A stretch of DNA of 64,000 bases from Lasiosphaeris hirsuta (Eukaryota > Ascomycota > Sordariomycetes > Sordariales > Lasiosphaeriaceae). A model generated the notes under the pieces. It was given only the letters and a program-made list of their open reading frames with translations, did not search any database and was not told the origin of the DNA. This document shows, piece by piece, positions 10,809-20,665 of this stretch (its first letter is position 1; each line of letters opens with the position of its first letter). The stretch spans positions 5,208,001-5,272,000 of the forward strand of contig JAUKUA010000004.1 of the NCBI GenBank assembly GCA_030549175.1, read 5' to 3'. Both the position numbers and the translations under genes were made by a program.

Positions 10809-12649
10809 TGGGGGATTTTTTTTCCCATTACCAGGAAGAGTTTCTCACCAACTTGACGATTCCAGCGAACTCCCAGTCTTGTTTCAGCTTCTTGAACTTC
10901 TTACCCGACGAATACACAATCCATAGCGCACACAGGATTGTAGCGGAGTCGTAGTCTCTGGGTGATCCGTACGGCTTTGCGTATAGGGCCTCGTGTACAA
11001 GACGCAAAAGCATCATGGCAAGCTCCTGGATCCTGAAGGCAATCGCATACATTATCTCAAGGATGAGGTTTTTCGACATGGGAAGGTTGACGCCCCTCAG
11101 TGGCGTATACTGCTCGTAATGAATGCGGTGCGCGTTCCAGTTGTACAGGAGGCCAAGATAATATGCGCAGCGCCACGCGGTCGTAATGATGGCTTGCTAG
11201 ATATTAACTGTGATCAGTATGATGTTATTTACTGATTTCAAAGATTTTGTGCCACCTACATCGTTGTCAGACAGTGCTAGGATTTGGGCCCTTGGTGCCT
11301 GTGCGTCGGTGAAGAGGTTGAGCTGTTCCTCGGATAGCGCTGGTAGCACGAGAAGCTCCCCTGAAATCATCCTTGCGCGTGTGGTAGTTGCTAATCTGTT
11401 GATGCAAAGTGTCACACTAGTCATTGAGTATGGATTGTAGTCTTTGCCCTGATCGAGGTGGCAGAGGATATGCCCAGTGTCGTTGAAGCACTTTTCCAGG
11501 CTGTTTTGGAACCTGTCTTTGCCCCGAAACGATACGTGATCGATATCTAGACGAAGCCCGGACAGCAAGGTCTGTAATTTATCTATTAGGGTATACCGTT
11601 AGCTGGAATATGCCGTTCTCTCATCATTTCCTGACGCAGTTTACGGATGGAAGAAACATACCGATATCAAAAAAGATAAGGTAATCGAGTGTAGGTGTTT
11701 GCTCTCCATTCCAACGCTGGACTTCACCAACCCGCGCATTTTCCTTTCGCACAAGTCCCATACATCGGACGCAGGGGGAGCCATCGCACTACTCGGAAAC
11801 AATAGTTTAGCATAGGTAAAGATGAAGGCGGGCGATGGTCAAGCGAGAAGCCGGCAACTGGGGGGCACCACCCACCTCGGCCGTCTTCTTAGCAAAGATA
11901 CACTCGGCGCATGGGTGTCGAGGTCGAATCCCCTGAGGAGGATCTTGAGTGTTGGGCGCGGCAGAGCTTGAAGATGCGTTGGCGTTTGAACCGCGGGGGA
12001 GGTCGACTACTTTTATGTCGGCAGTCCCAGCGCTGCGTGCGGGCTGGGGCCCAATCGGATACCTGTCAGCGAGCTTGTCCGCCAGTCTAATGGAACGGAC
12101 GACCAGACTCTCTAGGTTAGGGGCGGGCGAGAATGCGAGTCGGGCCCAGTCCCTTGCGTGAGCCTCGCGCTCAAAGGCGTAAGTCAATTCGCCATCAGCT
12201 GTGAAGTATTCCAGGAATTCTGGTGTCTGAATGTGGCTTTGCGGATCCGGAGCGTTTTGGTTGGTCTTGAGGACATCCTCTTCCGTCAACTTCTCGATTC
12301 GAAACCGGATTGGCTGCTGTTTAACGAGACGGTCGGTCTGCTTGCTTGGTCGTCGCCAGTTTGCTCCATCGTCGAGAACTTGAATGGATTCGGAAGGGGG
12401 GCCGGTGGGATCAAGTGGTCGAGGATCTATTGTCAGGAAACCAAATTCATCGTTACCAAGATCGAGGCCAGGGCCCAAGTCAGAAACGAGTTGCCAGTCA
12501 GGGGGGTCCTGGGTTGCTGCTAGGCACGCGAGCTCGGCCGTAGGAAGTGAGAGGTTTGCGAGAGTCTCTTGCTCACGCTCTGGACCGGAGATCAAATTTA
12601 AAAAGTCTTTGATCTCGCTGTCGGAAATTTCTACCACCGGGGCCGCCAT
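9972..12649 (-). CDS. unassigned six-exon protein with cysteine cluster
   Basis: A spliced model that keeps one frame throughout: exons 12649-11876, 11788-11662, 11582-11260, 11196-10849, 10747-10516 and 10432-9972. Every intron is GT-AG (63-101 nt). It encodes 754 residues. The junction of exons 1 and 2 creates a short cluster, CAEC-IFAKKTAE-CDGSPCVRC (about residues 247-267), spaced CX2CX8CX4CX2C. This resembles fungal Zn2Cys6 binuclear clusters (CxxC...CDGxxPCxxC), but the sixth cysteine is not evident and the cluster is central, not N-terminal. The N-terminus is acidic with a PVVEISDSEIKDFL motif. The C-terminal exon is Ser/Pro-rich with a basic GRERKRRK patch that could be a nuclear signal. 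Start chosen at the ATG in AACAATGGCGG. A transcription-related role is inference only; I do not recognise the family. The fourth intron contains an extreme G/T homopolymer. Confidence 0.72.
10771..10819 (-). repeat. T/G homopolymer tract inside an intron
   Basis: On the plus strand a run of 10 T is followed by 21 G, one T, five G, one A and eight T. It sits inside the 101-nt fourth intron (10848-10748) of the 754-aa gene, so the pre-mRNA carries a long C run and an A run just before the branch point and acceptor. Confidence 0.9.
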
Positions 12650-13173
12650 TGTTTTTGAAACTGACAAAGAGTGGTAAGTGTGACGAACGTCGAAAATGAA
12701 TACAGCGTCGACAATGGTTGATATACCTGACCTTGGAAGTGGTCCGTGCTGCCTGCTGCTTCCGACGGTCTGCTTCGTTTTGTTGCATACATGAATTAGG
12801 TGAGCTGCATGAGGTGTCGATTATGGACATTGGCCACAGGAATCAGTGTTCATCCGCCCTATGCTTTTTCATAAGCTTCATTGCACAGTCCCCGCTAGAA
12901 TGATATTTAAATTTTCAGAAGTTCCGATCCCGCAATTGCTTCTGTATGATTACTCAAGGTACGTAGTGAATTGGAATGACTTGATGTTATCATTATTGCA
13001 ATGTTTCATGTAAACAACGGGCATTGGTTATCGAATCTCTTCGATAGCTTACGGTTGTCCTATTTGATGGGTTTTATGCTCTTAGCCAACGTCCAAAATA
13101 TCTCCCCAGATTCATTCCCGGGAAGCACGTTCCTTGACATAGAGGCAGTTCATGCGCAAGCCCCTATTAACAT
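12650..13173. other. intergenic, nothing recognised
   Basis: AT-richer than its surroundings. This contains the upstream region of the 754-aa gene and the downstream flank of the CE15 pseudogene. The open frames are short and show no domain. Confidence 0.5.
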
Positions 13174-14043
13174 CTATTGTGACAAGTCTGGAACCGACCA
13201 AGGACTCCACGACGCAACATCAAAGCTCCCGGTCTGGTCCGTCCTCAGGATGTTGGTCGACCCGGCATTGGCATTGCCCAACAGGAACTTGCCAATGTAG
13301 GCATTCAACTCAGCACTCTGCCCACTCGGGAAGCTGCAGTGGTTATGCCCGCCAATCTGAGAATAACCAAAGTTATTCAGAGCCCCGAGCGCCTGATACT
13401 GCTTCCTCGCGGCCGCCATGCACCCGTACGCCGAGAACTTGCTCAACCACTCCATATCCGTATTCTCCATGACATACAGCGGCCTGGGCGCCACCAGACC
13501 AGCCAACATGTGGTGGTCGAACGGCAACTCATTCATCTTGGCCACCTACGCATTGAAGGCAGTCGAGAATCACACATTCTCCGTCACAATCTGGTTCGAG
13601 TCCTGCACATTCTGCCCCTGACTCTTCTGCCACGCCGCAATCCGCCAGCACCCGGCACCCCCCGCCCCGCCCTCCTGCGGTGGCGTCAGCGCAACCCGTG
13701 GCTCCAAAGCCCCCGCCACCAGCGCGCCCGCCCCGTGCCCGCTGCCGTACAGGTCGTAGAACTTGCCCCCCCCCCCCTGCGAGGCTGTGCTGGAGAGCAG
13801 GATTGTGGACGAGACGGTGGCGGGCGCGGTGGTGGGGACGGCCTGGACTGTTGTCGATGTTGTTGCTGTCCCGACCAGACACTGGGAGTAATACGGGTTC
13901 AGCTCCTTGCAGTAGGCCCACGACACGCAAGACGTTGTGCCCGTCCAGCCGTTGCCGCCACACTGGCCTCAGAGGGCTTGCTGGGCCGCCGCGCCGGTGA
14001 CTCTGAGGATTATGAGGAGGGAGGAAGCTGCTGGAGACAACAT
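13174..14043 (-). pseudogene. CBM1-CE15 glucuronoyl esterase, inactivated
   Basis: Remains of a secreted 4-O-methyl-glucuronoyl methylesterase (CE15), which in the living family cleaves lignin-glucuronoxylan ester bonds. In order: a signal peptide (MLSPAASSLLIILRVTGAAAQQAL from 14043), a TGA where LWGQCGG normally has Trp, a CBM1 ([10 protein letters not shown]...YYSQCL), and a Thr/Ser linker. The esterase then starts abruptly at [20 protein letters not shown], so roughly the first 180 residues are deleted and the GCSRNGKGA nucleophile motif is damaged (reads GSGHGAG). After [14 protein letters not shown] come TGA (for TGG) and, ten codons later, TAG (probably for TAC). The rest is well preserved: LPFDHHMLAGLVAPRPLYV, YGCMAAARKQYQALG, GGHNHCSFPSGQ. 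Three in-frame stops plus the deletion make it non-functional. Confidence 0.88.
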
Positions 14044-15003
14044 TGTAGAGGACTGTCTGAGATGCGTGTGACTGCTGATCAACTTGAGTCTCATTTCCGG
14101 CGTCTTGGGAGAAAGACTTTCATAGATTTCCCCGTCCTCATCTAATAAACCGGGTACAGAGCAGCGTGCCCCATATATCAGAGGCGAGGACTGCAACCTG
14201 CCTCGCACACAACTTCAAATCCGGGTCGACATGTGGAGTATTCCATCATTTCATAGCTACCTTACCTATAGAAGTTTTATGGTGCTGAAGCTCCTTCTAG
14301 CGAGCCAAACAATGCCCTTGGAGGTGTCAGCAATAGCCTGAATCGCTGTTCGCATTTAGGTAGGATTTGGGGTTGATGGTAGTGCCAAGCATGCTGTTAC
14401 CTGGTTCCCCGGATCTCGATTTAGATGGTTCACAACGGGGAAATCTGGGGAAGCAGGGGTTGATCTACGCTGTCACTACCTGTAATTTTTGTATCTTCGA
14501 GACAAGTTCTTTTGAAACCCGAAAGAATCGAGATGCATGTTTTGGTTCTAGAGCTGTCCTGCTCGAGACTTGGCTTGATCCCATCCTTCAACTTTAAGCC
14601 GGAAGGGCACGCTCATGCCATCTCAACAGGTTCATCAAATCGGTACTTCAACTTGAGAACAACTCGAGACCAAGCAACAGAAAGGTGGTTTGCGATTAAA
14701 CTTCCGAACTCATCGCAGACTTTGATCCGATTGCTTCTTTCAGTCGTTTTGTCACCAAGCGAAGCGCCGATGTCACCAAGCGACCACAACCAGGGCAATT
14801 GTAGCCATCCTAAAGTCACAGTGCACGCCCAAAGCGCAACGACGCTCCAAAACACCCGCTCGCCCGCTATCTACCCAGAAATACCAATACAACGTTTGAT
14901 GTATTATATATACGAAGGAAAACAAGGATAAAAGAAATGACGGAGGGGAGAGAAGACATCAGTTTCGCGACAGAGGGGGATGAGGAGCAAAAACAATTGC
15001 ATG
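14044..15003. other. intergenic, nothing recognised
   Basis: This holds the former promoter side of the CE15 pseudogene and the 3' flank of the tRNA gene. I see no coding region with recognisable features. Confidence 0.5.
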
Positions 15004-15100
15004 AGCCCACTCCCAGAGTCGAACTGAGGACCTCATCATGTATCAGTAGACATATCAGGCGATATACTAGTGATGCGCTCTACCACTGAGCTAAGCGGGC
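15004..15100 (-). tRNA. tRNA-Thr (anticodon AGT) with 25-nt intron
   Basis: Read on the minus strand from 15100. Acceptor arm GCCCGCT pairs with AGTGGGC (one G-T pair). D-arm: GCTC AGTGGTA GAGC. Anticodon stem: CATCA/TGATG with loop CT-AGT-A...A, giving anticodon AGT at 15068-15066. T-arm: CTCAG TTCGACT CTGGG. The discriminator base is T. A 25-nt intron (15064-15040) interrupts after position 37, the canonical place for nuclear tRNA introns. The mature length is 72 nt. Internal A and B boxes are recognisable (TAGCTCAGTGG, GGTCCTCAGTTCGACTC-like). Confidence 0.92.
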
Positions 15101-15589
15101 TGTTGTGGATTGTTGAAATTCAGTTTCCTAAACTTTCACTGTGTCTATCAAACCTTGATTGTGGAGTTTTCTTCCCATTCGTGGTTTGCTCATGCTCGCT
15201 TGTTGTCGTGCTCCACCTTGCACTTCCGGCTGGGTCCGGTCCCGGAGCGGAGCGGTCGGACCGGGCCGCAATGCCGGGACGGGATGATTTGTTGACCCCA
15301 CTTCCCCCTCCCCGGGTCGCCCGGATGCCGCCGCACTTCGGAGCGATGGAAATGCCGCTTCACGGATACAACAGATCAAATGCCCCTGTCCCTTCATGGA
15401 CCGCAACCCAATACAAAAAAAAAACCCTCCTCCCAAGCTAACAAAAACCGTCAACCATTACAAAGTCTCTGCATAATCCAACCCCCCGCCTTGGCAGGGC
15501 ACACAGTTCACCCTCAACCTCACCATCACAGCCCATCCCTCCCACTTCAAAGTTCAAACCATCGCGAAACCAACTCACAAAAACCCACC
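15101..15589. other. intergenic with pyrimidine-rich leader
   Basis: The space between the tRNA and the esterase gene. The last ~120 bases are C/A/T-rich with almost no G, typical of a fungal 5' leader for the gene starting at 15590. No separate gene is seen. Confidence 0.5.
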
Positions 15590-16694
15590 ATGTCCTCCCT
15601 CCCACCCCCGGCGCCCCCAGGCTTCACCGACCACGCCATCCCATCCACCCCGCTCTCGATCCGCGTCTGGCCGGCCCCAACCTCCCCCTCCCCCCTCCCA
15701 ATCCTCTTCCTAACCCACGGCGGCGGCGCCATCGGCGGCAACCACTTCGCACCCCCACCATGGATCGTCCCCGCCTTCGGCGGCCGCTACCACCTGGTCT
15801 CGCACAGCTACCGCCTAGCGCCGCAGGCGCGGCTCGACACCCAGCTGGAGGACTGCCTGACGGCGGTGGCGTGGACGCGAGCGAACCTGGGGGGATTGCT
15901 GGGTGAGGGAAGGGTGGATGGGGAGAGGTATGTGTTATGTGGGGGGTCGGCGGGGGGGCTGTTGGTTGCGTTGATGGGGCTGCGGTTGGAGGTGGCGCCG
16001 CGGGCAGTGGTGAATGTGTATGGGCTGGTGGATTGGGTGTCGGTGCAGGCGCTGGATCGGGAGGGGGAGGCGGGTTGGGAGGGGGAGTTTGGGCGGGAGG
16101 AGCTGGAGGCGTATTTGCTGAATCGGGAGGTTGGGGAGACGTTGACGGAGGCGTTGTTTTGGGATGAGAAGGATGTGGTTGGGCATGTCGAGCTCAGCGA
16201 GAGGTGGGGTGCCGATGTGCGGTATACGAAGCGGTTGAGGCTGCAGGCTGAGCTGCACGTCTACCGCTCGCTGCACCCGCAGGGCGTCGATCGGCTGATC
16301 AAGACGGCCATGCATCCTGAGACGTTTGCTGACGAGGCCGCGCTCGAGGAGTTTATCCTGTCCATGTCGCCGGTGCATGTGCTCAGGAAACGGCTCGAGG
16401 GGGGCCGCGTCGATTATCCGCCCATGGCATTCCTCCATGGCACGGGGGATGTGGCCGTGCCGGTGCAGCAGAGCTACGATATGGCTGCCATCCTCAAGGA
16501 GATGGGTGTTCCTGTGGTCGAGGCCTACGAGGAGGGCGAGCCCCATGTTTTTGACAACAAGTACACGGTGAGTTTTGGATCCACCAGATTGTCATCCTCT
16601 GCTGACATGTTCATACCAGGGCCCGGATGTTCCAGGATGGGGAACGTATATCCAGCCCATTGTCGATTTTGTCGATCATCACGTGGGACAGTGA
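15590..16694 (+). CDS. HSL-type alpha/beta hydrolase (esterase/lipase-like)
   Basis: Two exons, 15590-16567 and 16620-16694, with a GTGAGT...CCAG intron; 350 residues. Alpha/beta-hydrolase-3 (hormone-sensitive lipase-like) fold. Visible are the oxyanion motif HGGG (H43), the nucleophile elbow GGSAGG with S120, D287 in GTGDVAVPVQQSYD, and H319 in EGEPHVFDN, forming a complete Ser-Asp-His triad. No signal peptide is seen (MSSLPPPAPPGF), so it is probably intracellular. Natural substrate unknown; the family hydrolyses short-chain esters and some act in secondary metabolism. The start ATG follows an AAACCCACC leader. The second exon (GPDVPGWGTYIQPIVDFVDHH) gives the usual C-terminal helix, which supports the splice choice. 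Confidence 0.86.
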
Positions 16695-17037
16695 CGGGGG
16701 CTTGGAACTGGAATTGGAGTCGCAGAACGGCAATGCTAACTGGGAAAACTTTGAGCGTGATGTCTGTTGGTCATCCGGCCGGCTCTTCCTCATATCAACC
16801 GCACCGTACGCGTTCCAGCTGTTGAGACAAGCCGTTAGACGGAAAGGGACATGAGGGAAGATTACTTTGAGGCTACTTTGCTGAAGCCGCCGATGAAGCT
16901 TTTGCTGGCAGCTCTTTTCGCGAAACAAATTACCTAATCGAGCTTGGGCAAAATAGCCTTGTTTTTGAGTCTAAATGGATTTGGAGATTTCTTTTTTTGG
17001 TCCTAACCCTTCATCCCCCCCTTACTCTGTCCACCTC
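16695..17037. other. convergent 3' flanks
   Basis: A short interval between the 3' ends of the esterase (plus) and the DUF8021-like gene (minus). It carries no gene. Confidence 0.6.
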
Positions 17038-17874
17038 TCACATGGGGACAGTGGTCCTCCTCCGCCTCCCAGGCCCCTTCCCACCAACCGTCGGCCCCCT
17101 GCTGCCGCCCATGGGCGTCATGGTGTGGACAAAGCGCAACTTGCCCCCCTCGACGCGGAACTCGTGGCTATCAGCCAGCGACGCAAACGTCAACATGACA
17201 TCGACAGCGCCGACCGTCTCGTCAATGACGTAGCGGCGGTTCGTCAGCTTGACCCCGTCCGGAATGCCCACATCGCACCGGTCATTCGGCCCGCCGTTGC
17301 CCGTGTACGCGCCGCCCTCGAGGCGCGCGCACGGCTTGCCCCACGGCACAACGACCTTCTTGTCGCTGAAGATGTCGAGGTACGCATCCGCGGCCGCCTG
17401 GATCACGGCGCGCGTGTCGCGCTTCTCGGCCGCGATCACGTCCCACGCCTCCTTGCGCGCCCACGACAGCGTGCCCGTCACGTTGAACAGCCAGTCGCCC
17501 GTGCTGGTGACGATCGAGTCGATCTTGGAAACGGCCCCGTCGGTGAACCACAGCTGCACGCCAATCACGTACGGCTTGGGCCCCGAGGCTGAGATGATCT
17601 CGGTGTAGGTCGCGCACTGCGTCGTGTCGAGGCTGTGGCGGCTGTGGTCGATCTTGACGGCCGTCTTGAGGATGCCCGTCTTGAAGGCCGCCGTCTTTTG
17701 GTTCTCGTTGTAGGCCGCGAACGCCTCAGCCGGCGCGGGTTTCAGCAGGCTCGGGTCGCCCGCTGCTTGCGCTGCTAGCAGGCTGTCGGCGCTGGCCTGC
17801 AGGAACTCGCGCGTGCACCCGGCTGCGAGGCCGGTGCTGCTGAGCGCGGCGAGGAGGAGGGTGTGGAGCATCAT
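17038..17874 (-). CDS. secreted DUF8021-like protein
   Basis: A single exon, 278 residues from the first ATG of MMLHTLLLAALSSTGLAAGC. That stretch is a good signal peptide, cleaved around ALA/AGC. The body follows the pattern of a fungal secreted family I associate with DUF8021: LLAAQAAGDPSLL, KIDHSRHSLDTTQCATYTE, YVIGVQLWFTDGAVSKIDSI, GDWLFNVTGTLSWA, AVIQAAADAYLDIFSDKKV, VPWGKPCARLEGGAYTGNG, DSHEFRVEGGKLRFVHTMT. The fold resembles a SnoaL/NTF2-like cone by motif order, which is inference. Function unknown. The family name is from memory of motif patterns and should be checked. Upstream in-frame codons extend to 18087, but the signal peptide fixes the start. The C-terminus has a short basic tail (GPGRRRRTTVPM). 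Confidence 0.8.
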   Translation of the reverse strand: MMLHTLLLAALSSTGLAAGCTREFLQASADSLLAAQAAGDPSLLKPAPAEAFAAYNENQKTAAFKTGILKTAVKIDHSRHSLDTTQCATYTEIISASGPKPYVIGVQLWFTDGAVSKIDSIVTSTGDWLFNVTGTLSWARKEAWDVIAAEKRDTRAVIQAAADAYLDIFSDKKVVVPWGKPCARLEGGAYTGNGGPNDRCDVGIPDGVKLTNRRYVIDETVGAVDVMLTFASLADSHEFRVEGGKLRFVHTMTPMGGSRGPTVGGKGPGRRRRTTVPM

Positions 17875-18361
17875 CTTGTCGTTGGAGAAAAGAGAATGGT
17901 GAGTTTTTTTTCGGCCTGCGGGAGGCGAGGTCGGCGGGGCTAGGAGTTGTCTTGTTAAATACTCGGCTTTCTTCCTCTGTGGACGAGACTTTCTGTGGCT
18001 AATATCTCCATCAACATCTGCCGTGTGATATAATTGATGACTTAAAGGGCTTGGAACCTCGCCATCCCCGCACTCATAAATTTGCACCCCTAGTTACCAT
18101 CTCAGGCTAAACCAGCAATGGTTCCGGCACAATCACAACATGGAATCTAGAATACCATTTGCTTCCATACCCATAGTTTATGGCAGTTGTCCCTGCGTTG
18201 TTAGGGCGGGTCTTCACTTAACCCGAGACTTGAGGCTCAAGTCGACTCTATGTAAGACATATTCAAACTTTCCAAGTGCTAAAAAAGGGGCAAACCCCCA
18301 CCAACTGAACTTCCCCGGGCCATATAACCCTCATAGGCCCTGCTCGGAGCTTAACACGACC
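17875..18361. other. intergenic, nothing recognised
   Basis: Upstream region of the secreted-protein gene and 3' flank of the next HET pseudogene. No gene or RNA is recognised. Confidence 0.5.
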
Positions 18362-19640
18362 TCAGGCGATCCTGACCACGGTTTCACCCACTGCGTCAAA
18401 CCATGTCTCGTCCAAGATGTAGCCGGTGCCTATACTGACGGAGTCATATACGATGCGATCCTCGGCCGCCAGCCAAGACCAGGAGGGAGCAAGGGCAGGG
18501 GCAATTTTCGAGCGTCGCCATTCGTACCGGAACTTGCGGGTACCGGCTTGGACGGCCCACATGAGCTCGTAGGGAAGTGTGGGCGCCCAGAGACAGACAA
18601 AGTGAACCATGCCTGTTTCTTGCTGAATCGTGTCCACGATGCCCTTGGGTGCCAGGGGTCTATCAGTCATGTAGGCCAACTTCGCCTGCGTGTGAGTGAG
18701 CTAGTTTGGCTGCCAGCTGCTCACAGAGATGAAATTCGCCGAGCCGTGCGTAGCGTAGCTCCTCCCGAAGTGTCCGCATGGGATCCGACAGGCCGTTCGC
18801 CAGCCGGAGAGACCTACACTCCCAAAAAATACAGTGTCTCTGGAAGTGGATCACCCTCCTCGCTAGCAGATGTTCCTGAAGATATCCAGCCCCGTCTTGA
18901 CAGGCTGCCGGCCCAAACACTCTTGCACACTCGCAACTTTCAAGAAAATCCCGAATAACAACCACCTTGGCGGGCTCGCTGCGGTTGTTGTCGAAAGGGA
19001 GCCTTGCAGTCATCACCCTCTCTCTTTCCCAAAATATTCCCAAAGTACTGTCGCTTGCTTCCCCCGCCGTGATAACGACCAAAGCATGGGTAAAGACGGT
19101 CACCATCCCCCGCCCTCGGCAAGCCAATCCTTCTTATCACCCTAGATGATGCAAAGGCTATCGATCCACAGATAGCGCACACCTAAGCCACGGGTGATGT
19201 AAACAGCGTCTCGGAATGTCTTCAGAAGAAGAGCCAGCATGATGCCTCGCATATGGGACCGCAAGTTTTTCCTCGTGGAAACCATCCGTTCCGCCTCGGG
19301 CCGGCCTCACCGGTGGCTCAAGGTGATGTATCGGCCGTACATCCCACCGGACTTGACCAGCCTAACGGTGTCGCCGAGTGCCGGGGTTGAGAACGCGCGA
19401 TGGCAGCCGGGGCACGCTCTGGTCTATAAACCTGAACCAGCCTTCCCGACAATGCGTATGGGACTCATCACAGGTCCCGAGGCAGTGTAGAAGGTGTTGG
19501 TAGATCTCTTGAGGGAGCTCGAGCGTCGTGAAAGGGCCAGAAGGCGCCGAAACAGGAAGCTCCGAGAGAAAGAATCCCGAGTCCGGGGGGCTGTCACCAC
19601 GTTGACGAAACAGGCCGATGTGGACGTCGCGATATAACAC
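18362..19640 (-). pseudogene. HET-domain gene, broken
   Basis: A second HET-gene relic. Down the minus strand: LPSRVLNPG (19400s), then RLVKSGGMYGRYITLSHR followed by TGA where WG is expected. Next is LKTFRDAVYITRGLGVRYLWIDSLCII followed by TAG where Gln (CAG) is expected, then GDKKDWLAE. A frameshift then moves into RMVTVFTHALVVITAGEASDSTLGIF, the degenerate counterpart of the usual Tyr-Ser-Asn-Ala block. The C-terminal part (18679-18362) keeps the typical LAPSWSWLA motif. Two nonsense codons and at least one frameshift show decay. The CAG-to-TAG change has the CpA-to-TpA context favoured by repeat-induced point mutation. A possible upstream exon near 20107-19990 ends in a good donor (AAGAG|GTAAGT) but also contains a stop. 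Confidence 0.78.
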
Positions 19641-20623
19641 AGCCCCGGCTCAACGGAACTTCACTATTCAGGGCCCATTGGGCAGGTACGAAGTAGGGTG
19701 TATGCCAACTCCGCCTCCGAGTGAGGTATTCACAGCGAAGTCGGATCACGTGGTCTGCTGGATCGCTGCTCGGCTTCGACTACTTTTCCTTAATGGCGAC
19801 ATGGATCAACCGGCAGAGGCTGCAGCCGAGTGTGGCTCCATGCCTGATCGCACGCACCGGGACATGGTAGACTGGTCCGTTCTTCCGTATGTCCTCCAAC
19901 GAGAGGCGGGAACAAGCCGCGCATGGGCGGTCTAGCGGCACAGCTAAGCACACACAGACATGAGCAGATCAGCCAGCGAGAACTAGAGGCTAGTTGGAAG
20001 ACATACTTACTCTTGGTGGGGACGGAAAAGATTCGCTCAAGATGCCGCAGCTTTGCAGGCTGGCGATTTATCCTCTCTTCCGGAGAGCAGCTTGGCGAAG
20101 CGGCGCATCTTATGTTATGTCTCAACAGACAAGCATTCAAGTGAAGGCTGCGTGATCGAGTCCAGCCGGAAACTCACAATTGGAAAGCAAAAGAGACCGG
20201 CACGATGGACAAAAACGAAAAAAAGCCATGCATTCAGCCTCGTGTGCCACTAATCGCTACGAGGCAACCGAGCGAGAGGAGTGAATTACTTGCTCAGGTA
20301 CCTAGACGAACTAGATACAGGGGAGGAGGCTGCGGTAGGCTTCTGGAGCCTTCTATCTACTAATACAGTTTTGGAATAAAAGCTTTCTAGATACGGAGTA
20401 GCATGACTGGAGAGCCTCTCGTTCATCTCGTTTCGGCAGAAGCGGCCGTCAAGAGTGTCACGTGAGTGTCGGATATCAAAAGGTCTCACGGCAACGGCAC
20501 CGGCCGTGGGCAACGTCAATTTGTTCGAAAGTGGAATAGCGCGTGGTAAACCGTGAATCCTTCGTCGAACCAACAACATTGCAAACTTTTTTTCTTGAAG
20601 ACTTCAGCCCACTTCTCATCTAA
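19641..20623. other. intergenic, possible first exon of the HET relic
   Basis: No intact gene. The minus strand near 20107-19990 may hold the decayed first exon of the neighbouring HET pseudogene (MRRFAKLLSG start, stop after 23 codons). The right end is the P450 promoter region. Confidence 0.4.
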
Positions 20624-20665
20624 ATGCCAATGCCAATGCCAATGCCTCAACATACTGATAGATGA
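20624..20665 (+). CDS. uORF overlapping the P450 start (ATGA)
   Basis: A 13-codon upstream ORF, MPMPMPMPQHTDR, encoded by four tandem ATGCC(A/T) units. It has four in-frame ATGs, and its TGA (20663-20665) overlaps the P450 start codon ATG (20662-20664) as ATGA. Every scanning ribosome would meet this uORF first, so P450 translation would need leaky scanning or termination-reinitiation. It is seen directly in sequence; translation is inferred and depends on transcription starting upstream of 20624. Confidence 0.6.
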   Translation: MPMPMPMPQHTDR

